DNA from: JAJZJT01 sp964610905
GTDB taxonomy: Bacteria > Actinomycetota > Acidimicrobiia > Acidimicrobiales > RAAP-2
DNA: 40,086 nucleotides
NCBI GenBank assembly: GCA_964610905.1
Contig: CAZSYT010000025.1
Span: forward strand, 1-40,086
Direction: 5' to 3'
Below are positions 1 through 8,311 of the stretch, in pieces (positions within the stretch are counted from its first letter, which is position 1; each line of letters opens with the position of its first letter). A program made the translations under genes and the position numbers. Below the pieces are notes generated by a model. It had not been told where the DNA came from. It saw only the letters and a program-made list of their open reading frames with translations, and did no database searches.

Positions 1-116
1 GCGCCCCCCGGTCAGGCGCCCCCCGGTCAGGCGCCCCCCGGTCAGGCGCCCCCCGGTCAGGCGCCCCCCGTCAGGCGCCCCCCGTCAGGCGCCCCCCGTC
101 AGGCGCCCCCCGTCAG
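1..116. repeat. Tandem array of 14- and 15-bp units at the 3' end of the racemase gene
   Basis: Eight head-to-tail units fill this stretch: four 15-bp units GCGCCCCCCGGTCAG (1-60), then four 14-bp units GCGCCCCCCGTCAG (61-116), all perfect. The two forms differ by one G. On the minus strand every unit contains CTGAC, and the last unit (103-116) supplies the TGA stop (113-115) of the racemase gene. The 14-bp period places TGA in all three minus-strand frames. The array runs off the left edge, so its full length is unknown; the edge may itself be an assembly break in the repeat. Confidence 0.95.
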
Positions 117-1258
117 GCGATTGCCCCTGACGCCCGCAGGGCGGCGACATCCCCGGCGGGGATGCCCCAGGCCTCCAGGACCTCGTCGGCCCACTGCCCC
201 GGGTGGGGGGGCGGGCGCCGCACCGCCGAAGGGGTACGCGAGAACCGCGGGGCGGGGGCGGGCTGGACGACACCGGCGATCTCGGTGAACGTCCCCCGGT
301 GGACGTTGTGGGGGTGCTCGGGCGCCTCGGACAGGCCGAGCACCGGCGCCACGCACGCGTCCGTGCCGGCGAACACCTTCTCCCACTCGTCACGCGTCCG
401 CGTGGCGAAGACGCGAGCGAAGCGCTCCTTCATCTCGGGCCAGTGCGCTCGGTCCATCTGGCTCGGCAGCTCCTCGCCGTCGAGCCCGAGCCCGGCGAGG
501 AGCTCGGCGTAGAACTGGGGCTCGATGGCGCCGACCGCCAGGTACCGGCCGTCGGCCGTCTCGTAGACCTCGTAGAAGTGGGCGCCGGTGTCGAGTAGGT
601 TCGTGCCCCGCTCGTCCTGCCACATCCCGGACTGGCGGAGCGTGAAGACCATGGTCATCAGGGCCGCCGCCCCGTCGACCATGGCCGCGTCGACGACCTG
701 GCCCTCGCCCGTCCGGCTCGCCGACAATAGCGCGCACACCATTCCGTAGGCGAGGAGCATGCCACCCCCGCCGAAGTCCCCCACCAGGTTGAGCGGGGGC
801 ACGGGAGCCTCTCCGGCACGGCCGATCGGCTCGAGCGCTCCGGCCACTGCGACATAGTCGATGTCGTGGCCGGCTCGCGGCGCGAGCGGGCCCTCCTGCC
901 CCCAGCCCGTCATCCGCCCGTAGACGAGCCTCGGGTTGCGGGCGAGGCAGGCCTCCGGGCCGAGCCCGAGGCGTTCGGCGACCCCGGGGCGGAAGCCTTC
1001 CAGCAGGCCGTCCGCCTGCTCGACGAGGCGCAGGACGAGCGCCACGCCTTGGGGGTGCTTCAGGTCGACGGCGACGGACCGGCGTCCGCGGTTGAGCAGG
1101 TCGACGTGGGGCGTCTCCGGCGCCGGACCGCGCGACCGCTCGGCCCGGTCGACGCGCAGGACGTCGGCCCCGGCGTCGGCGAGCATCATCCCGGCGAACG
1201 GTCCCGGACCGATGCCGGCGAGCTCGACGAGCCGGACGCCGTCGAGCGGTCCGCTCAT
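113..1258 (-). CDS. mcr: Alpha-methylacyl-CoA racemase (CoA-transferase family III fold)
   Basis: 381 aa. Racemases of this family epimerise (2R)/(2S)-methyl-branched acyl-CoAs so that beta-oxidation can proceed; they are cytosolic members of the CaiB/BaiF (family III CoA-transferase) fold. The N-terminus (PLDGVRLVELAGIGPGPFAG) and the blocks RAGHDIDY and NLVGDFGGGG are typical. His131, Asp161 and Glu246 (in AVGAIEPQF) fall at a constant offset of +5 from the catalytic His126, Asp156 and Glu241 that I recall for Mycobacterium tuberculosis MCR, which favours racemase over transferase. I chose the ATG at 1258, where homology begins; the open frame extends further upstream without recognisable protein. 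The stop lies in the tandem array. It is divergent from galK across about 150 bp. The exact substrate is not determined. Confidence 0.9.
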   Translation of the reverse strand: MSGPLDGVRLVELAGIGPGPFAGMMLADAGADVLRVDRAERSRGPAPETPHVDLLNRGRRSVAVDLKHPQGVALVLRLVEQADGLLEGFRPGVAERLGLGPEACLARNPRLVYGRMTGWGQEGPLAPRAGHDIDYVAVAGALEPIGRAGEAPVPPLNLVGDFGGGGMLLAYGMVCALLSASRTGEGQVVDAAMVDGAAALMTMVFTLRQSGMWQDERGTNLLDTGAHFYEVYETADGRYLAVGAIEPQFYAELLAGLGLDGEELPSQMDRAHWPEMKERFARVFATRTRDEWEKVFAGTDACVAPVLGLSEAPEHPHNVHRGTFTEIAGVVQPAPAPRFSRTPSAVRRPPPHPGQWADEVLEAWGIPAGDVAALRASGAIA

Positions 1259-1409
1259 CGGGCCAACCCCCACGACGGCACCTCCGAGGTGCTCCGAGCG
1301 CTGGCGTACGTGACTCGCATGCCCGGATGGTTGCCGCCCGCAGAGCCGGCGGTCAAGTGGAGGCCCCGCGGACCGGCGGTGGCCGACCGGGCGGTGCGAT
1401 GATGACGCC

Positions 1410-2459
1410 GTGCCGACCGCCTGGGGTCCTGGACGGGTCAACCTGATCGGGGACCACACGGACTACAACGAGGGACGCGCCCTGCCCATGGCCGTCGACG
1501 CCAGGACCACGGTCGCCTTCGACGCGGCGCCCGTCGGCACCGTCGAGCTGCGGTCGGACGCCTTCGACGAGGTGGCCACCGTTCCCGTGGACGTCGACCC
1601 CGACCCCCGGCTCGTGCAGGCGCTCGAGCCCGCATGGGCTCGGCTGCCGGCTGCCGTCGTCGCCCTGGCCCGGCCGGAGACCGGCGGGACGGCGCACGTC
1701 AAGTCCGACCTGCCCGTGGGCGCCGGCCTGTCGTCGAGCGCCGCCCTCGCCGTGGCCCTGGCCTGCGTGCTCGGCGTCGACGGCTCCCCTGTCGCGGTCG
1801 CCCGGCTGTGCCGGCAGGCCGAGCACCTCGCCGGGACGCCCGTCGGCCTCCTCGACCCGCTCGTCTGCGCCGGCGCCCGGGCCGGGCATGCCCTCCTCGT
1901 CGACTTCGCCACCCTCTCCACCCGCGACGTCCCGGTCCCCGACGACGCCGACGTCGTGGTCGTGGACTCGGGCGAGCGCCGCGCCCTGCGCGACGCCGGC
2001 TACGCGGCCCGCGTCGCCGAGTGCGAGGCGGCGGCGGCCGTCGTCGGCCCCCTGGGCCTCGCCGGGCCCGAGGACGTCGTCGGCCTGCGCGACCCCGTGC
2101 TGCGCCGCCGGGCCCGTCACGTGGTCGGCGAGTGCGCACGAGTCGACGCCTTCGCCGACGCCCTGGCCGCCGGCGACCTCGCCACCGCCGGGGCCCTCAT
2201 GGTCGAGAGCCACCGGAGCCTGGCCGACGACTTCGAGGTCTCGACGCCGGCGCTCGACGCCACCGTGGCGACCCTGCTCTCGTGCCCTGGCGTCCACGGG
2301 GCTCGGCTGACCGGTGCCGGGTTCGGTGGGAGCGTGGTGGCCGTGGCCGAGCCGGGAGCAGTCGGGCCGACGGTGCCGGTGCCCGGCACGCGTGGCGGCT
2401 CGCTGCCGGCCCGGCACGTCCGTCCGGCGGACGGCTGCCTCCGCTCGGCGGCGCGCTGA
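1410..2459 (+). CDS. galK: Galactokinase (GHMP kinase)
   Basis: 349 aa, GTG start. It phosphorylates the anomeric hydroxyl of galactose with ATP, the first committed step of the Leloir pathway. All three family motifs are present: the galactokinase signature GRVNLIGDHTDYNEG at residues 8-22, the ATP loop PVGAGLSSSAALA at 102-114, and RLTGAGFGGSVVAV near 299-312. The catalytic-base region reads GVGLLDP-like (GLLDP, Asp149) where typical enzymes have GIMDQ. The protein is shorter than the usual 380-390 aa, mainly because only seven residues precede the signature. GATGAT at 1398-1403 sits 6 nt before the GTG, consistent with a leaderless transcript. No galT or galE is visible nearby, so a related sugar kinase is possible. 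Confidence 0.85.
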   Translation: MPTAWGPGRVNLIGDHTDYNEGRALPMAVDARTTVAFDAAPVGTVELRSDAFDEVATVPVDVDPDPRLVQALEPAWARLPAAVVALARPETGGTAHVKSDLPVGAGLSSSAALAVALACVLGVDGSPVAVARLCRQAEHLAGTPVGLLDPLVCAGARAGHALLVDFATLSTRDVPVPDDADVVVVDSGERRALRDAGYAARVAECEAAAAVVGPLGLAGPEDVVGLRDPVLRRRARHVVGECARVDAFADALAAGDLATAGALMVESHRSLADDFEVSTPALDATVATLLSCPGVHGARLTGAGFGGSVVAVAEPGAVGPTVPVPGTRGGSLPARHVRPADGCLRSAAR

Positions 2460-2513
2460 GGGCACCACGGACGGCGCCAGCGGCGGCACGGCCGACGGAC
2501 GCAGGCGACGGGC

Positions 2514-2993
2514 TCAGCCGGGGCGCGGCGGGAGACGGCGGGTGACGATCCGGGCCAGCGCGTCCGGACGGCGCACGTCCTCGAGGACCCGGACCACGTC
2601 GTCGTCCCAGAGCGCAAGCACCAGCGAACCCGTCCCGAGGAGCCGGCGGGCCAGGCTGGCCACGGGCTCCACCCGCTCGACCTCGGCGAGGCTCACCTCG
2701 GCGGGCCGGTGCTGCCCGACACCGCGCAGCTCGAGGACCCGCTGCGAGGTCACCACCAGCCGCCGCAGGCGCCAGCGGACCAGCCGGGTGGCGAGCCAGC
2801 AGAGCGGCACCGCGGCGGCGGCCCCTTCGACCCAGTGGAGCGCCACCGGCTCGTGCGGCACGCCGAGCTCGATCCCGACCGCGGCCGCGACCACCACGAC
2901 GGTGGTGACCGCCGGGCCGAAGAGGAACATCCAGTGCGGGTGGACGTCCACCAGCACGTCCTCGCCGGGGTGCAGCAGCGGGAAGGCCGGCAA
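2514..2993 (-). CDS. Membrane protein with bacterial PH domain (bPH2/DUF304-like)
   Basis: About 159 aa from a TTG at 2993; a longer open frame runs antisense-free into ddl but the ddl stop (2999-3001) and a GAGG just before the TTG favour this start. The start is uncertain. The protein begins with LLHPGEDVLVDVHPHW, continues with two hydrophobic segments (roughly residues 25-45 and 58-72), then a beta-rich stretch including LVVTSQRVLELRGVGQHRPAEVSL, which is the pattern of YdbS/YdbT-type PH-domain proteins. The function of such proteins is poorly defined; association with the membrane is all that can be inferred. It is the last gene of the minus-strand group with ddl and murF-like, 5 bp after ddl. 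Confidence 0.7.
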   Translation of the reverse strand: MPAFPLLHPGEDVLVDVHPHWMFLFGPAVTTVVVVAAAVGIELGVPHEPVALHWVEGAAAAVPLCWLATRLVRWRLRRLVVTSQRVLELRGVGQHRPAEVSLAEVERVEPVASLARRLLGTGSLVLALWDDDVVRVLEDVRRPDALARIVTRRLPPRPG

Positions 2994-2998
2994 CCGCC

Positions 2999-4144
2999 TC
3001 AGCCCAGCTTGGCGGCGATCGTGCCTGCCGAGCGCAGGACCGATCCGTCGGCACCGGCGGCGGAGTAGGCGTGGGTGGGCGAGCGGCGCGCCTCGTCGAG
3101 CAGCGACCCCAGCAGGTCGGGGAAGGCCACGGGCGGGTCCGTCCACAGGTACCGGGCGAGCGAGCCCGGGATCGTGTTCACCTCGTTGACGACGAGCTCA
3201 GTCCCGTCGGAGAGGAAGTCGAGCCGCGCCACCCCGCGTACGCCGACCAGGCGAGCCGTCACGAGGGCGAGGCGGCGCAGCTCGGCCTCGAGCGGCGCCT
3301 CGAGGACGGCGGGCAGCTCGCGGGGGGCCGCCACCATGCCCTCCCCCGCCACGTACTTGTCGCGGTAGGCGAGGATGTCCCCGGCGCCCGACGAGCGGAG
3401 GGGCCGCTCGATCGTCGAGAGCGCGAGGTCGGGCCACGACCGGACGGCGACCTGCAGGTCGCCGAGGTCCGGGCGGTACGGCTCGACGACGGCGCCGGCG
3501 GCCAGGTGGGGGTTGGCACCGAGGCGGGCGGCCAGGGTGTCCCGGTCTGCGACCACGTCGATGCCGATGGACGAGCCACCGAAGCGTGGCTTGACGATGT
3601 AGGGACCGGCGAACGGCAGCGAGGTGGGCACCTCGTCCCGGGGGGAGAGCGCGACGCGGTCGAGCGTCGGGACGCCGTTCGCCCGCAGCAGGCCGCCGAA
3701 GGCGAGCTTGTCCATGCCGAGCGCCGCGCCGGCCACGGTCGGGCCGGTGTACGCGATGCCGCAGAGGTCGAGCGCCGCCTGCAGTGTGCCGTCCTCCCCG
3801 GGACCGCCGTGACAGCACACGACGGCGGCGTCCACCTCGACGGGCCGGGACCGCCCGAGGCGGCCACCCGGCTCGACGAAGCCGCCGCCGGGCCTGGCCA
3901 CCAGCTCGAGCCGCGACGAACCGCGAGGCACCCCCTCGAGGAACGCCTCGGCCTCGAGCTCGGGCGCCACCTCGTACCACTCCCCCGTCTTCGACCAGTA
4001 GAGCGCCCGGGGCTGCCCGCCTCCGGTGAGCGGCAGGGCGGCGCGCAACGCCCGAGCCGCCTGCAGGCCCGTCAGCACGCTCACGTCGTGCTCGGGCGAG
4101 GGACCTCCGAAGATGACGACGACGTCGGCCACGGTCGGTTCCAT
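2999..4144 (-). CDS. ddl: D-alanine--D-alanine ligase
   Basis: 381 aa. It joins two D-alanines with ATP to make the dipeptide that MurF adds to the peptidoglycan precursor; cytosolic ATP-grasp enzyme. Visible motifs: IFGGPSPEHDVSVLTG at residues 11-26, HGGPGEDGTLQ at 112-122, GPYIVKPRFGGSSIG in the ATP-grasp core, AYRDKYVAG with the Lys262-Tyr263 pair seen in D-Ala-D-Ala (not D-Ala-D-Lac) enzymes, Asp308 in ARLDFL and VNEVNTIPG at 318-326 for metal and substrate. The ATG at 4144 (MEPTVADVVVIFGG) matches the usual N-terminus. It lies 83 bp after the MurF-like gene on the same strand, so product and user of the dipeptide are co-located. Confidence 0.93.
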   Translation of the reverse strand: MEPTVADVVVIFGGPSPEHDVSVLTGLQAARALRAALPLTGGGQPRALYWSKTGEWYEVAPELEAEAFLEGVPRGSSRLELVARPGGGFVEPGGRLGRSRPVEVDAAVVCCHGGPGEDGTLQAALDLCGIAYTGPTVAGAALGMDKLAFGGLLRANGVPTLDRVALSPRDEVPTSLPFAGPYIVKPRFGGSSIGIDVVADRDTLAARLGANPHLAAGAVVEPYRPDLGDLQVAVRSWPDLALSTIERPLRSSGAGDILAYRDKYVAGEGMVAAPRELPAVLEAPLEAELRRLALVTARLVGVRGVARLDFLSDGTELVVNEVNTIPGSLARYLWTDPPVAFPDLLGSLLDEARRSPTHAYSAAGADGSVLRSAGTIAAKLG

Positions 4145-4227
4145 CCTCCAGTCTGTCGGGGCGTGACGCACCCGCGCCGCGACGACCGCGGGGCGGGCAC
4201 CGGCGGGCGGGTCTCGCCGCCGGCCGC

Positions 4228-5841
4228 TCAAGGGTAGTGGTCGGGCAGGTCGTTCTCGTACAGCACGGCGTCGCCCGGGCGCAGGGTCGCCCGGACCCAG
4301 GCGACCGCCTCGGGCCTCGTGTCGGCGACGGTCACCTGGCAGCCGGCGTCGGCGCCCTCGAGGAGCGCTCGGCGGTTCGTCCGCCCCACCACCACGAGGT
4401 CCGTGGCGACGTCGGGCACCTCCGACGCGAACCGCCGGTTCTCCTCGTGCTGGCGCGGTCCGAGCTCGACCATCCCCGGGGTGACCACCACCTTGCGGTG
4501 CCCGTCCCGAGCGTCCCCCGGCGCGTCCACGCTGGCGAGCGCGCGGAGGGCGGCTCGCGCCCCGGCCGGGTTGGCGTTGTAGGTGTCGTCGAGGATGACG
4601 ACGCCGCCGGGGGACAGCGCCGACTGGAGCCGGTGGTCGGCGGGAGCGAGGGTGGAGAGGCGGCGGGCGACGTCGTCGAGCGGCACGTCGAGCACGTGGG
4701 CCACGGCCACGGCGCAGGCGACGTTCGACGGCTGGACACCGCCCGACAGGACGACCCCTTCGCAGGCGACGCGCCCGTCGACGACGACGTCGACGCACCC
4801 GTCGGGCTCGCCCGGCCGAGGCCGCACCGCGACGTCTGCTCCCGGGCCCGTCCCCGCCCGCACGACGCGCCGCCCGTCGGCGACGAGGCGGTCGGCCAGG
4901 GCGTCGAGCCGCGGGTCGTCGACCGCCAGGACGACCACCGACGCCGCGGCAGCGATCTCGGCCTTGGCCTCGAGGATCCGGTCCTCCGAGCCGAAGCGCT
5001 CGAGGTGCACCGGCCCGATGGCCGTGATCACCGACACGTCGGGCGGGCACCACGTGCAGAGGGCGGCGATCTCGCCGGGCCCATACGTGCCCATCTCGGC
5101 CACGAACACCTCGACGTCGTCGGAGAGGTGCTCGTTGACGGCGCGTGCGAGCCCGGCCCGGTTGTTGAAGCTGGCCGGCGACGCGACGACCGCCCGCGAG
5201 CCCCGGACCAGGTCGGCGACGTGACGCTTCGTGGAGGTCTTGCCGTACGAGCCGGTGACGGCCACCACGGTCGGCCCGACGGTGCGCAGGCGCTGCGCCG
5301 CCCGGTCGACGTACCGCTCGGCCAGGGCGCGCTCGGCGGGCCGGGTGGCGAGGCTCGCCGCGTCGACGAGCACCGGTGCCCCCAGGGCGACGAGCGCGGC
5401 CACCGGAGCGGGCGCGCCGGTCACGGCGCCCACGGCGACGACGACGGCCGCGAGCACGACCCACACGGCCGCCAGGGTGCGCAGTCGCCGCGTCCAGGCC
5501 AGCGGAGCCGTCCGACCCCGGACGCCCAGCCCGACGGGCCCGACGGCCACGGCCACGGCGGCGAGCACGGCGGCGACGGGCACCCACCAGGCAGCCAGCA
5601 CGCCGGCCACGCCGACGGCGGCCAGGGCGGCGTTGGCCCAACGCACGGCCCACCAGCGACGGGCGAAGCGGACGACGGAGCCGGGAAGGTAGTGCTCGCG
5701 CTGGGCCACCCGCAGCCACCGCAGGCCGGCGACCGCGGTGGCGGCGACGCACGCCGCCGTCGCCACCCACGCGCCGACTCCGACGGCTGCGCTGACGGCT
5801 GCGCTGACGGTAGGCGGCTCCGAGAGGGCGAGCAGGCTCAT
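4228..5841 (-). CDS. MurF-like Mur ligase with N-terminal membrane domain
   Basis: 537 aa. The C-terminal 350 residues are a Mur ligase most like MurF, which adds D-Ala-D-Ala to UDP-MurNAc-tripeptide: the ATP loop TGSYGKTSTK (196-205), FNNRAGLARAV, EMGTYGPGEIAAL, AIGPVHLERFGS with the downstream EAKAEI, and DDTYNANPAGARAAL. The first 165 or so residues are not the usual UDP-binding MurF domain. They contain about four to five hydrophobic segments (near 17-40, 70-106, 121-141 and 145-162), so the ligase would be held at the membrane. Grouping with ddl supports a role in peptidoglycan synthesis, but the missing substrate-binding domain means the acceptor may differ. The ATG at 5841 follows the hydrolase stop by 16 bp, suggesting co-transcription. 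Confidence 0.85.
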   Translation of the reverse strand: MSLLALSEPPTVSAAVSAAVGVGAWVATAACVAATAVAGLRWLRVAQREHYLPGSVVRFARRWWAVRWANAALAAVGVAGVLAAWWVPVAAVLAAVAVAVGPVGLGVRGRTAPLAWTRRLRTLAAVWVVLAAVVVAVGAVTGAPAPVAALVALGAPVLVDAASLATRPAERALAERYVDRAAQRLRTVGPTVVAVTGSYGKTSTKRHVADLVRGSRAVVASPASFNNRAGLARAVNEHLSDDVEVFVAEMGTYGPGEIAALCTWCPPDVSVITAIGPVHLERFGSEDRILEAKAEIAAAASVVVLAVDDPRLDALADRLVADGRRVVRAGTGPGADVAVRPRPGEPDGCVDVVVDGRVACEGVVLSGGVQPSNVACAVAVAHVLDVPLDDVARRLSTLAPADHRLQSALSPGGVVILDDTYNANPAGARAALRALASVDAPGDARDGHRKVVVTPGMVELGPRQHEENRRFASEVPDVATDLVVVGRTNRRALLEGADAGCQVTVADTRPEAVAWVRATLRPGDAVLYENDLPDHYP

Positions 5842-5857
5842 CGGGGCGCCGGTCCGT

Positions 5858-6640
5858 TCACGCCGGGCCGGCCGGCGACCCCGAACCCGACGGGGCGAGG
5901 AGGAGCGACCGGAGGGCTTCGGGAGCCTCGGTGACCGTCAGGTGCCCGACGCCGGGAAGCACGGTGAGGGAGGCCGACGGCAGCAGCGTCGCCGCCTCGC
6001 GTGCCACGCCGACCGGCACCTCGCCGTCGTCGGCGCCCCAGACGAGGTCGACGCGGCAGGTGAGCTCGGCGAGCACCGGTGCGTACCGCTCGGCCACGAT
6101 CCGGACGAAGACCTGGCGCATCACGCCCTCGGCCGCCCGGTAGTCGGGCGAGCCGTGCGACCGACGGGCCCGCTCCATGCGGGCCTCCCCGACGAGGCCC
6201 ATTCGGTGCAGCCGGCGCACGAGGCGGAAGCCGGCATCCGGGCGGGCGGGAGCGTCGTCGCGCGGGAGGAGCGGCACCCCGGTGAGCACGAGCCGGGTGA
6301 CCCGCCCGGGCGTCAGTCGGGGGAGGTGCAGCGCCACCCGCCCGCCAAAGGAGTGGCCGAGCACGGTGAGCCCACCGCCGTCGGGGGCGAGCTCGTCGAC
6401 GAGCGGCACCAGGAGCTCGGCGTACTCGGCCGTCCCCCACGGTTCGGGCGGGGGCGGCGCCGTCCCGAAGCCGGGCAGGTCGACGGCGACCACGCTGCGG
6501 CCGTCCCCCAGGCCCCCGGCGCCGAAGAGGCCGGCGAAGTCGAGGTGGCTGCGCCGCCACCCGTGGAGCGCCAGGACGGCGGTGGGGCCGTCGCCCCACC
6601 GGGCCCCGAAGAGCCGGCCGTCGGCGAAGGAGTGCAGCAC
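5858..6640 (-). CDS. Alpha/beta hydrolase
   Basis: 260 aa from the GTG at 6640; another GTG at 6646 is in frame. I prefer 6640 because TAGGGT (6647-6652, minus strand) stands exactly 6 nt before it, whereas 6646 would abut the hexamer. The fold is clear: LALHGWRRSHLDF oxyanion loop, nucleophile Ser in LGHSFGG, acid Asp in WGADDGEVP and catalytic His in PGVGHLTVTEAP, with a lid region in between. Substrate cannot be predicted; it resembles the broad esterase/lipase group. It heads the minus-strand group hydrolase, MurF-like, ddl, PH protein, so a cell-envelope role is possible by context only. Confidence 0.85.
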   Translation of the reverse strand: MLHSFADGRLFGARWGDGPTAVLALHGWRRSHLDFAGLFGAGGLGDGRSVVAVDLPGFGTAPPPPEPWGTAEYAELLVPLVDELAPDGGGLTVLGHSFGGRVALHLPRLTPGRVTRLVLTGVPLLPRDDAPARPDAGFRLVRRLHRMGLVGEARMERARRSHGSPDYRAAEGVMRQVFVRIVAERYAPVLAELTCRVDLVWGADDGEVPVGVAREAATLLPSASLTVLPGVGHLTVTEAPEALRSLLLAPSGSGSPAGPA

Positions 6641-6646
6641 CGGCAC

Positions 6647-6662
6647 ACCCTACCGATAGCGT
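6647..6662. promoter_or_regulatory. Back-to-back -10 hexamers of a divergent promoter
   Basis: The 16-bp stretch holds TAGGGT on the minus strand (6647-6652), 6 nt before the hydrolase GTG at 6640, and TAGCGT on the plus strand (6657-6662), 8 nt before the helicase GTG at 6671. Only 4 bp separate the hexamers, so the two polymerases would compete for one site. No clear Shine-Dalgarno sequence precedes either start. Confidence 0.5.
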
Positions 6663-6670
6663 CGGGGACC

Positions 6671-8311
6671 GTGGAACCAGCGAGCCCCGCGACCTCCGGC
6701 GAGGCTGCCGGCGAGGCTGCTCCCGCCGACCGGCTCGCCGGCGCGCTGGGCCGCCTGACCGAAGCCCAGCGTGCCGCCGTCACGGCGCCGGCCGGTCCCC
6801 TGTGGGTCGAGGCGGGCGCCGGGTCGGGCAAGACGTCCGTGCTGACGGTCCGGGTGGCCCACCGGGTGGCCGCCGGCACGGCGGAAGCCGCACACGCCCT
6901 CGTGTGCACGTTCACCCGGCGGGCGGCCACCGAGCTGGCCGGTCGCCTGTCCGTCCTCGGCGTGCCCGCCGGTCCACCCCCCGCTCCGGGTGCCCCCGGT
7001 TCCGGCGTCCGGGTGGCGACCCTCCACGCGGTGGCGCTCCACCTCCTGCGCCGCCATGCCGGCGACCACGGGCGTCCGCTTCCGGTCGTCGGCGACCGGC
7101 AGCGCCACCTCGCCCGCACCGTCCCCGACGAGCTCCGTGACGCCGTCGCCGCCGAGGTCGCCTGGGCCCGGTCCCGTGCCGTCGGTCCCGACGCCTACGC
7201 CGAGGCGGCCGAGCGGGCCGGCCGGGCACCCGGCCTCCCGCTCGACCAGGTGGCGGACCTCTTCGCCGCCTATGACCGGTCGCTGACCCGAGCCGGCACC
7301 CTCGACGTCGACGACCTCGTGGTCCGGGCAGCCGACCTCGTCGAGGGCGACCGGGCGTTCGGCGAGGCCGTGCGGTGGCGCTTCCGCCACGTCTTCGTCG
7401 ACGAGCTCCAAGACGTCACCCCGGCGCAGTTCCGGCTCGTCCTCTCCCTCCTCGGCCCGGAGACCGACGTCACCGCCGTCGGCGACCCGAACCAGGCCAT
7501 CTACGGGTGGAACGGCGCCGACCCGACCCTCGTCACCTCGCTCGGCGACCACCTCGCCGGCCTCGCCACGGCACGCCTCGACGAGAACCACCGATCGACC
7601 CCCGAGATCGTGGCCACCGCCAGCGCCGTCCTCGGGTCCGCCCTGGTCGGCACGCCGCGGTCGCTCCGTCCGTCCGGTCGGCGGCCGACGCTCGGGTCGT
7701 GGTCCGACGAGCGTGCCGAAGCCGACGCCGTGGCCGGCGTCCTCCTCGGGTGGGCCGCCGAGCGACCGTGGGGCGACCTCGCCGTGCTGGCACGGACCAA
7801 CGACCAGCTGGCCGTCGTCGAACAGGCGCTCCGGCGGGCCGGCGTGCCCGTCCGGCGGGCCGGCGGGGGGCAGCCTGCGGGCGACGCCGTCGACGTCACC
7901 ACGTTCCACCAGGCCAAGGGTCTCGAGTGGTGGGGGGTGTGCGTGGTCGGCCTCGAGGACGGGCTCGTGCCGGTCACGTCGGCGACGTCGGCGGACCGAC
8001 GGGCCGAGGAGCGTCGACTGCTCTACGTCGCCCTCACCCGTGCGACCGATGCGCTGGCCTGCTCGTGGGCACGCTCCCGGAGGTCCGGCGGGCGGGGCGC
8101 CGTCGGACGCGCCCCCTCGCCGTGGCTCGAGGCCATCGCCTCGCTGGCCGAAGCACCGGCGGTCGACGCGGCGTCGTCGGTGCACACGGCGACCGGGCCG
8201 AGGGAGCGCTCACCTTTCGCCGGGCTCCGGGCGATCCTCGACGGCACAGCTCCCGCGTCGACTGCCCGCGGAGCCGGCCGCTCCGGTCAGGAGACGGCGA
8301 GGTCCACGTAG
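6671..8311 (+). CDS. UvrD/Rep-family (SF1A) DNA helicase
   Basis: 546 aa, GTG start. An ATP-driven 3'-5' DNA translocase of the UvrD/PcrA/Rep superfamily. Motifs in order: Q-motif-like LTEAQRAAV, motif I GAGSGKTS (49-56), Ia CTFTRRAA, motif II VFVDELQDVTP (DELQD in place of the commoner DEFQD), motif III VGDPNQAIYGWNGAD, motif IV LDENHRST, motif V TFHQAKGLEWWGVCVVG and motif VI EERRLLYVALTRA. It is shorter than UvrD or UvrD2 (about 700 aa), with reduced insertion domains and a low-complexity C-terminus; no HRDC domain is seen. The open frame runs far upstream but without homology. It converges on xth with 25 bp of overlap, next to another DNA-repair gene. Confidence 0.88.
   Translation: MEPASPATSGEAAGEAAPADRLAGALGRLTEAQRAAVTAPAGPLWVEAGAGSGKTSVLTVRVAHRVAAGTAEAAHALVCTFTRRAATELAGRLSVLGVPAGPPPAPGAPGSGVRVATLHAVALHLLRRHAGDHGRPLPVVGDRQRHLARTVPDELRDAVAAEVAWARSRAVGPDAYAEAAERAGRAPGLPLDQVADLFAAYDRSLTRAGTLDVDDLVVRAADLVEGDRAFGEAVRWRFRHVFVDELQDVTPAQFRLVLSLLGPETDVTAVGDPNQAIYGWNGADPTLVTSLGDHLAGLATARLDENHRSTPEIVATASAVLGSALVGTPRSLRPSGRRPTLGSWSDERAEADAVAGVLLGWAAERPWGDLAVLARTNDQLAVVEQALRRAGVPVRRAGGGQPAGDAVDVTTFHQAKGLEWWGVCVVGLEDGLVPVTSATSADRRAEERRLLYVALTRATDALACSWARSRRSGGRGAVGRAPSPWLEAIASLAEAPAVDAASSVHTATGPRERSPFAGLRAILDGTAPASTARGAGRSGQETARST

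Noticed and set aside
1..116. CRISPR array
   Set aside because: Units of 14-15 bp follow one another with no spacers, and no cas gene is present; the same applies to the array at 19165-19384.
5738..6670. N-terminal extension of the helicase by some 300 residues
   Set aside because: That stretch is antisense to the alpha/beta hydrolase and has no helicase similarity; the first motif follows closely on GTG 6671.
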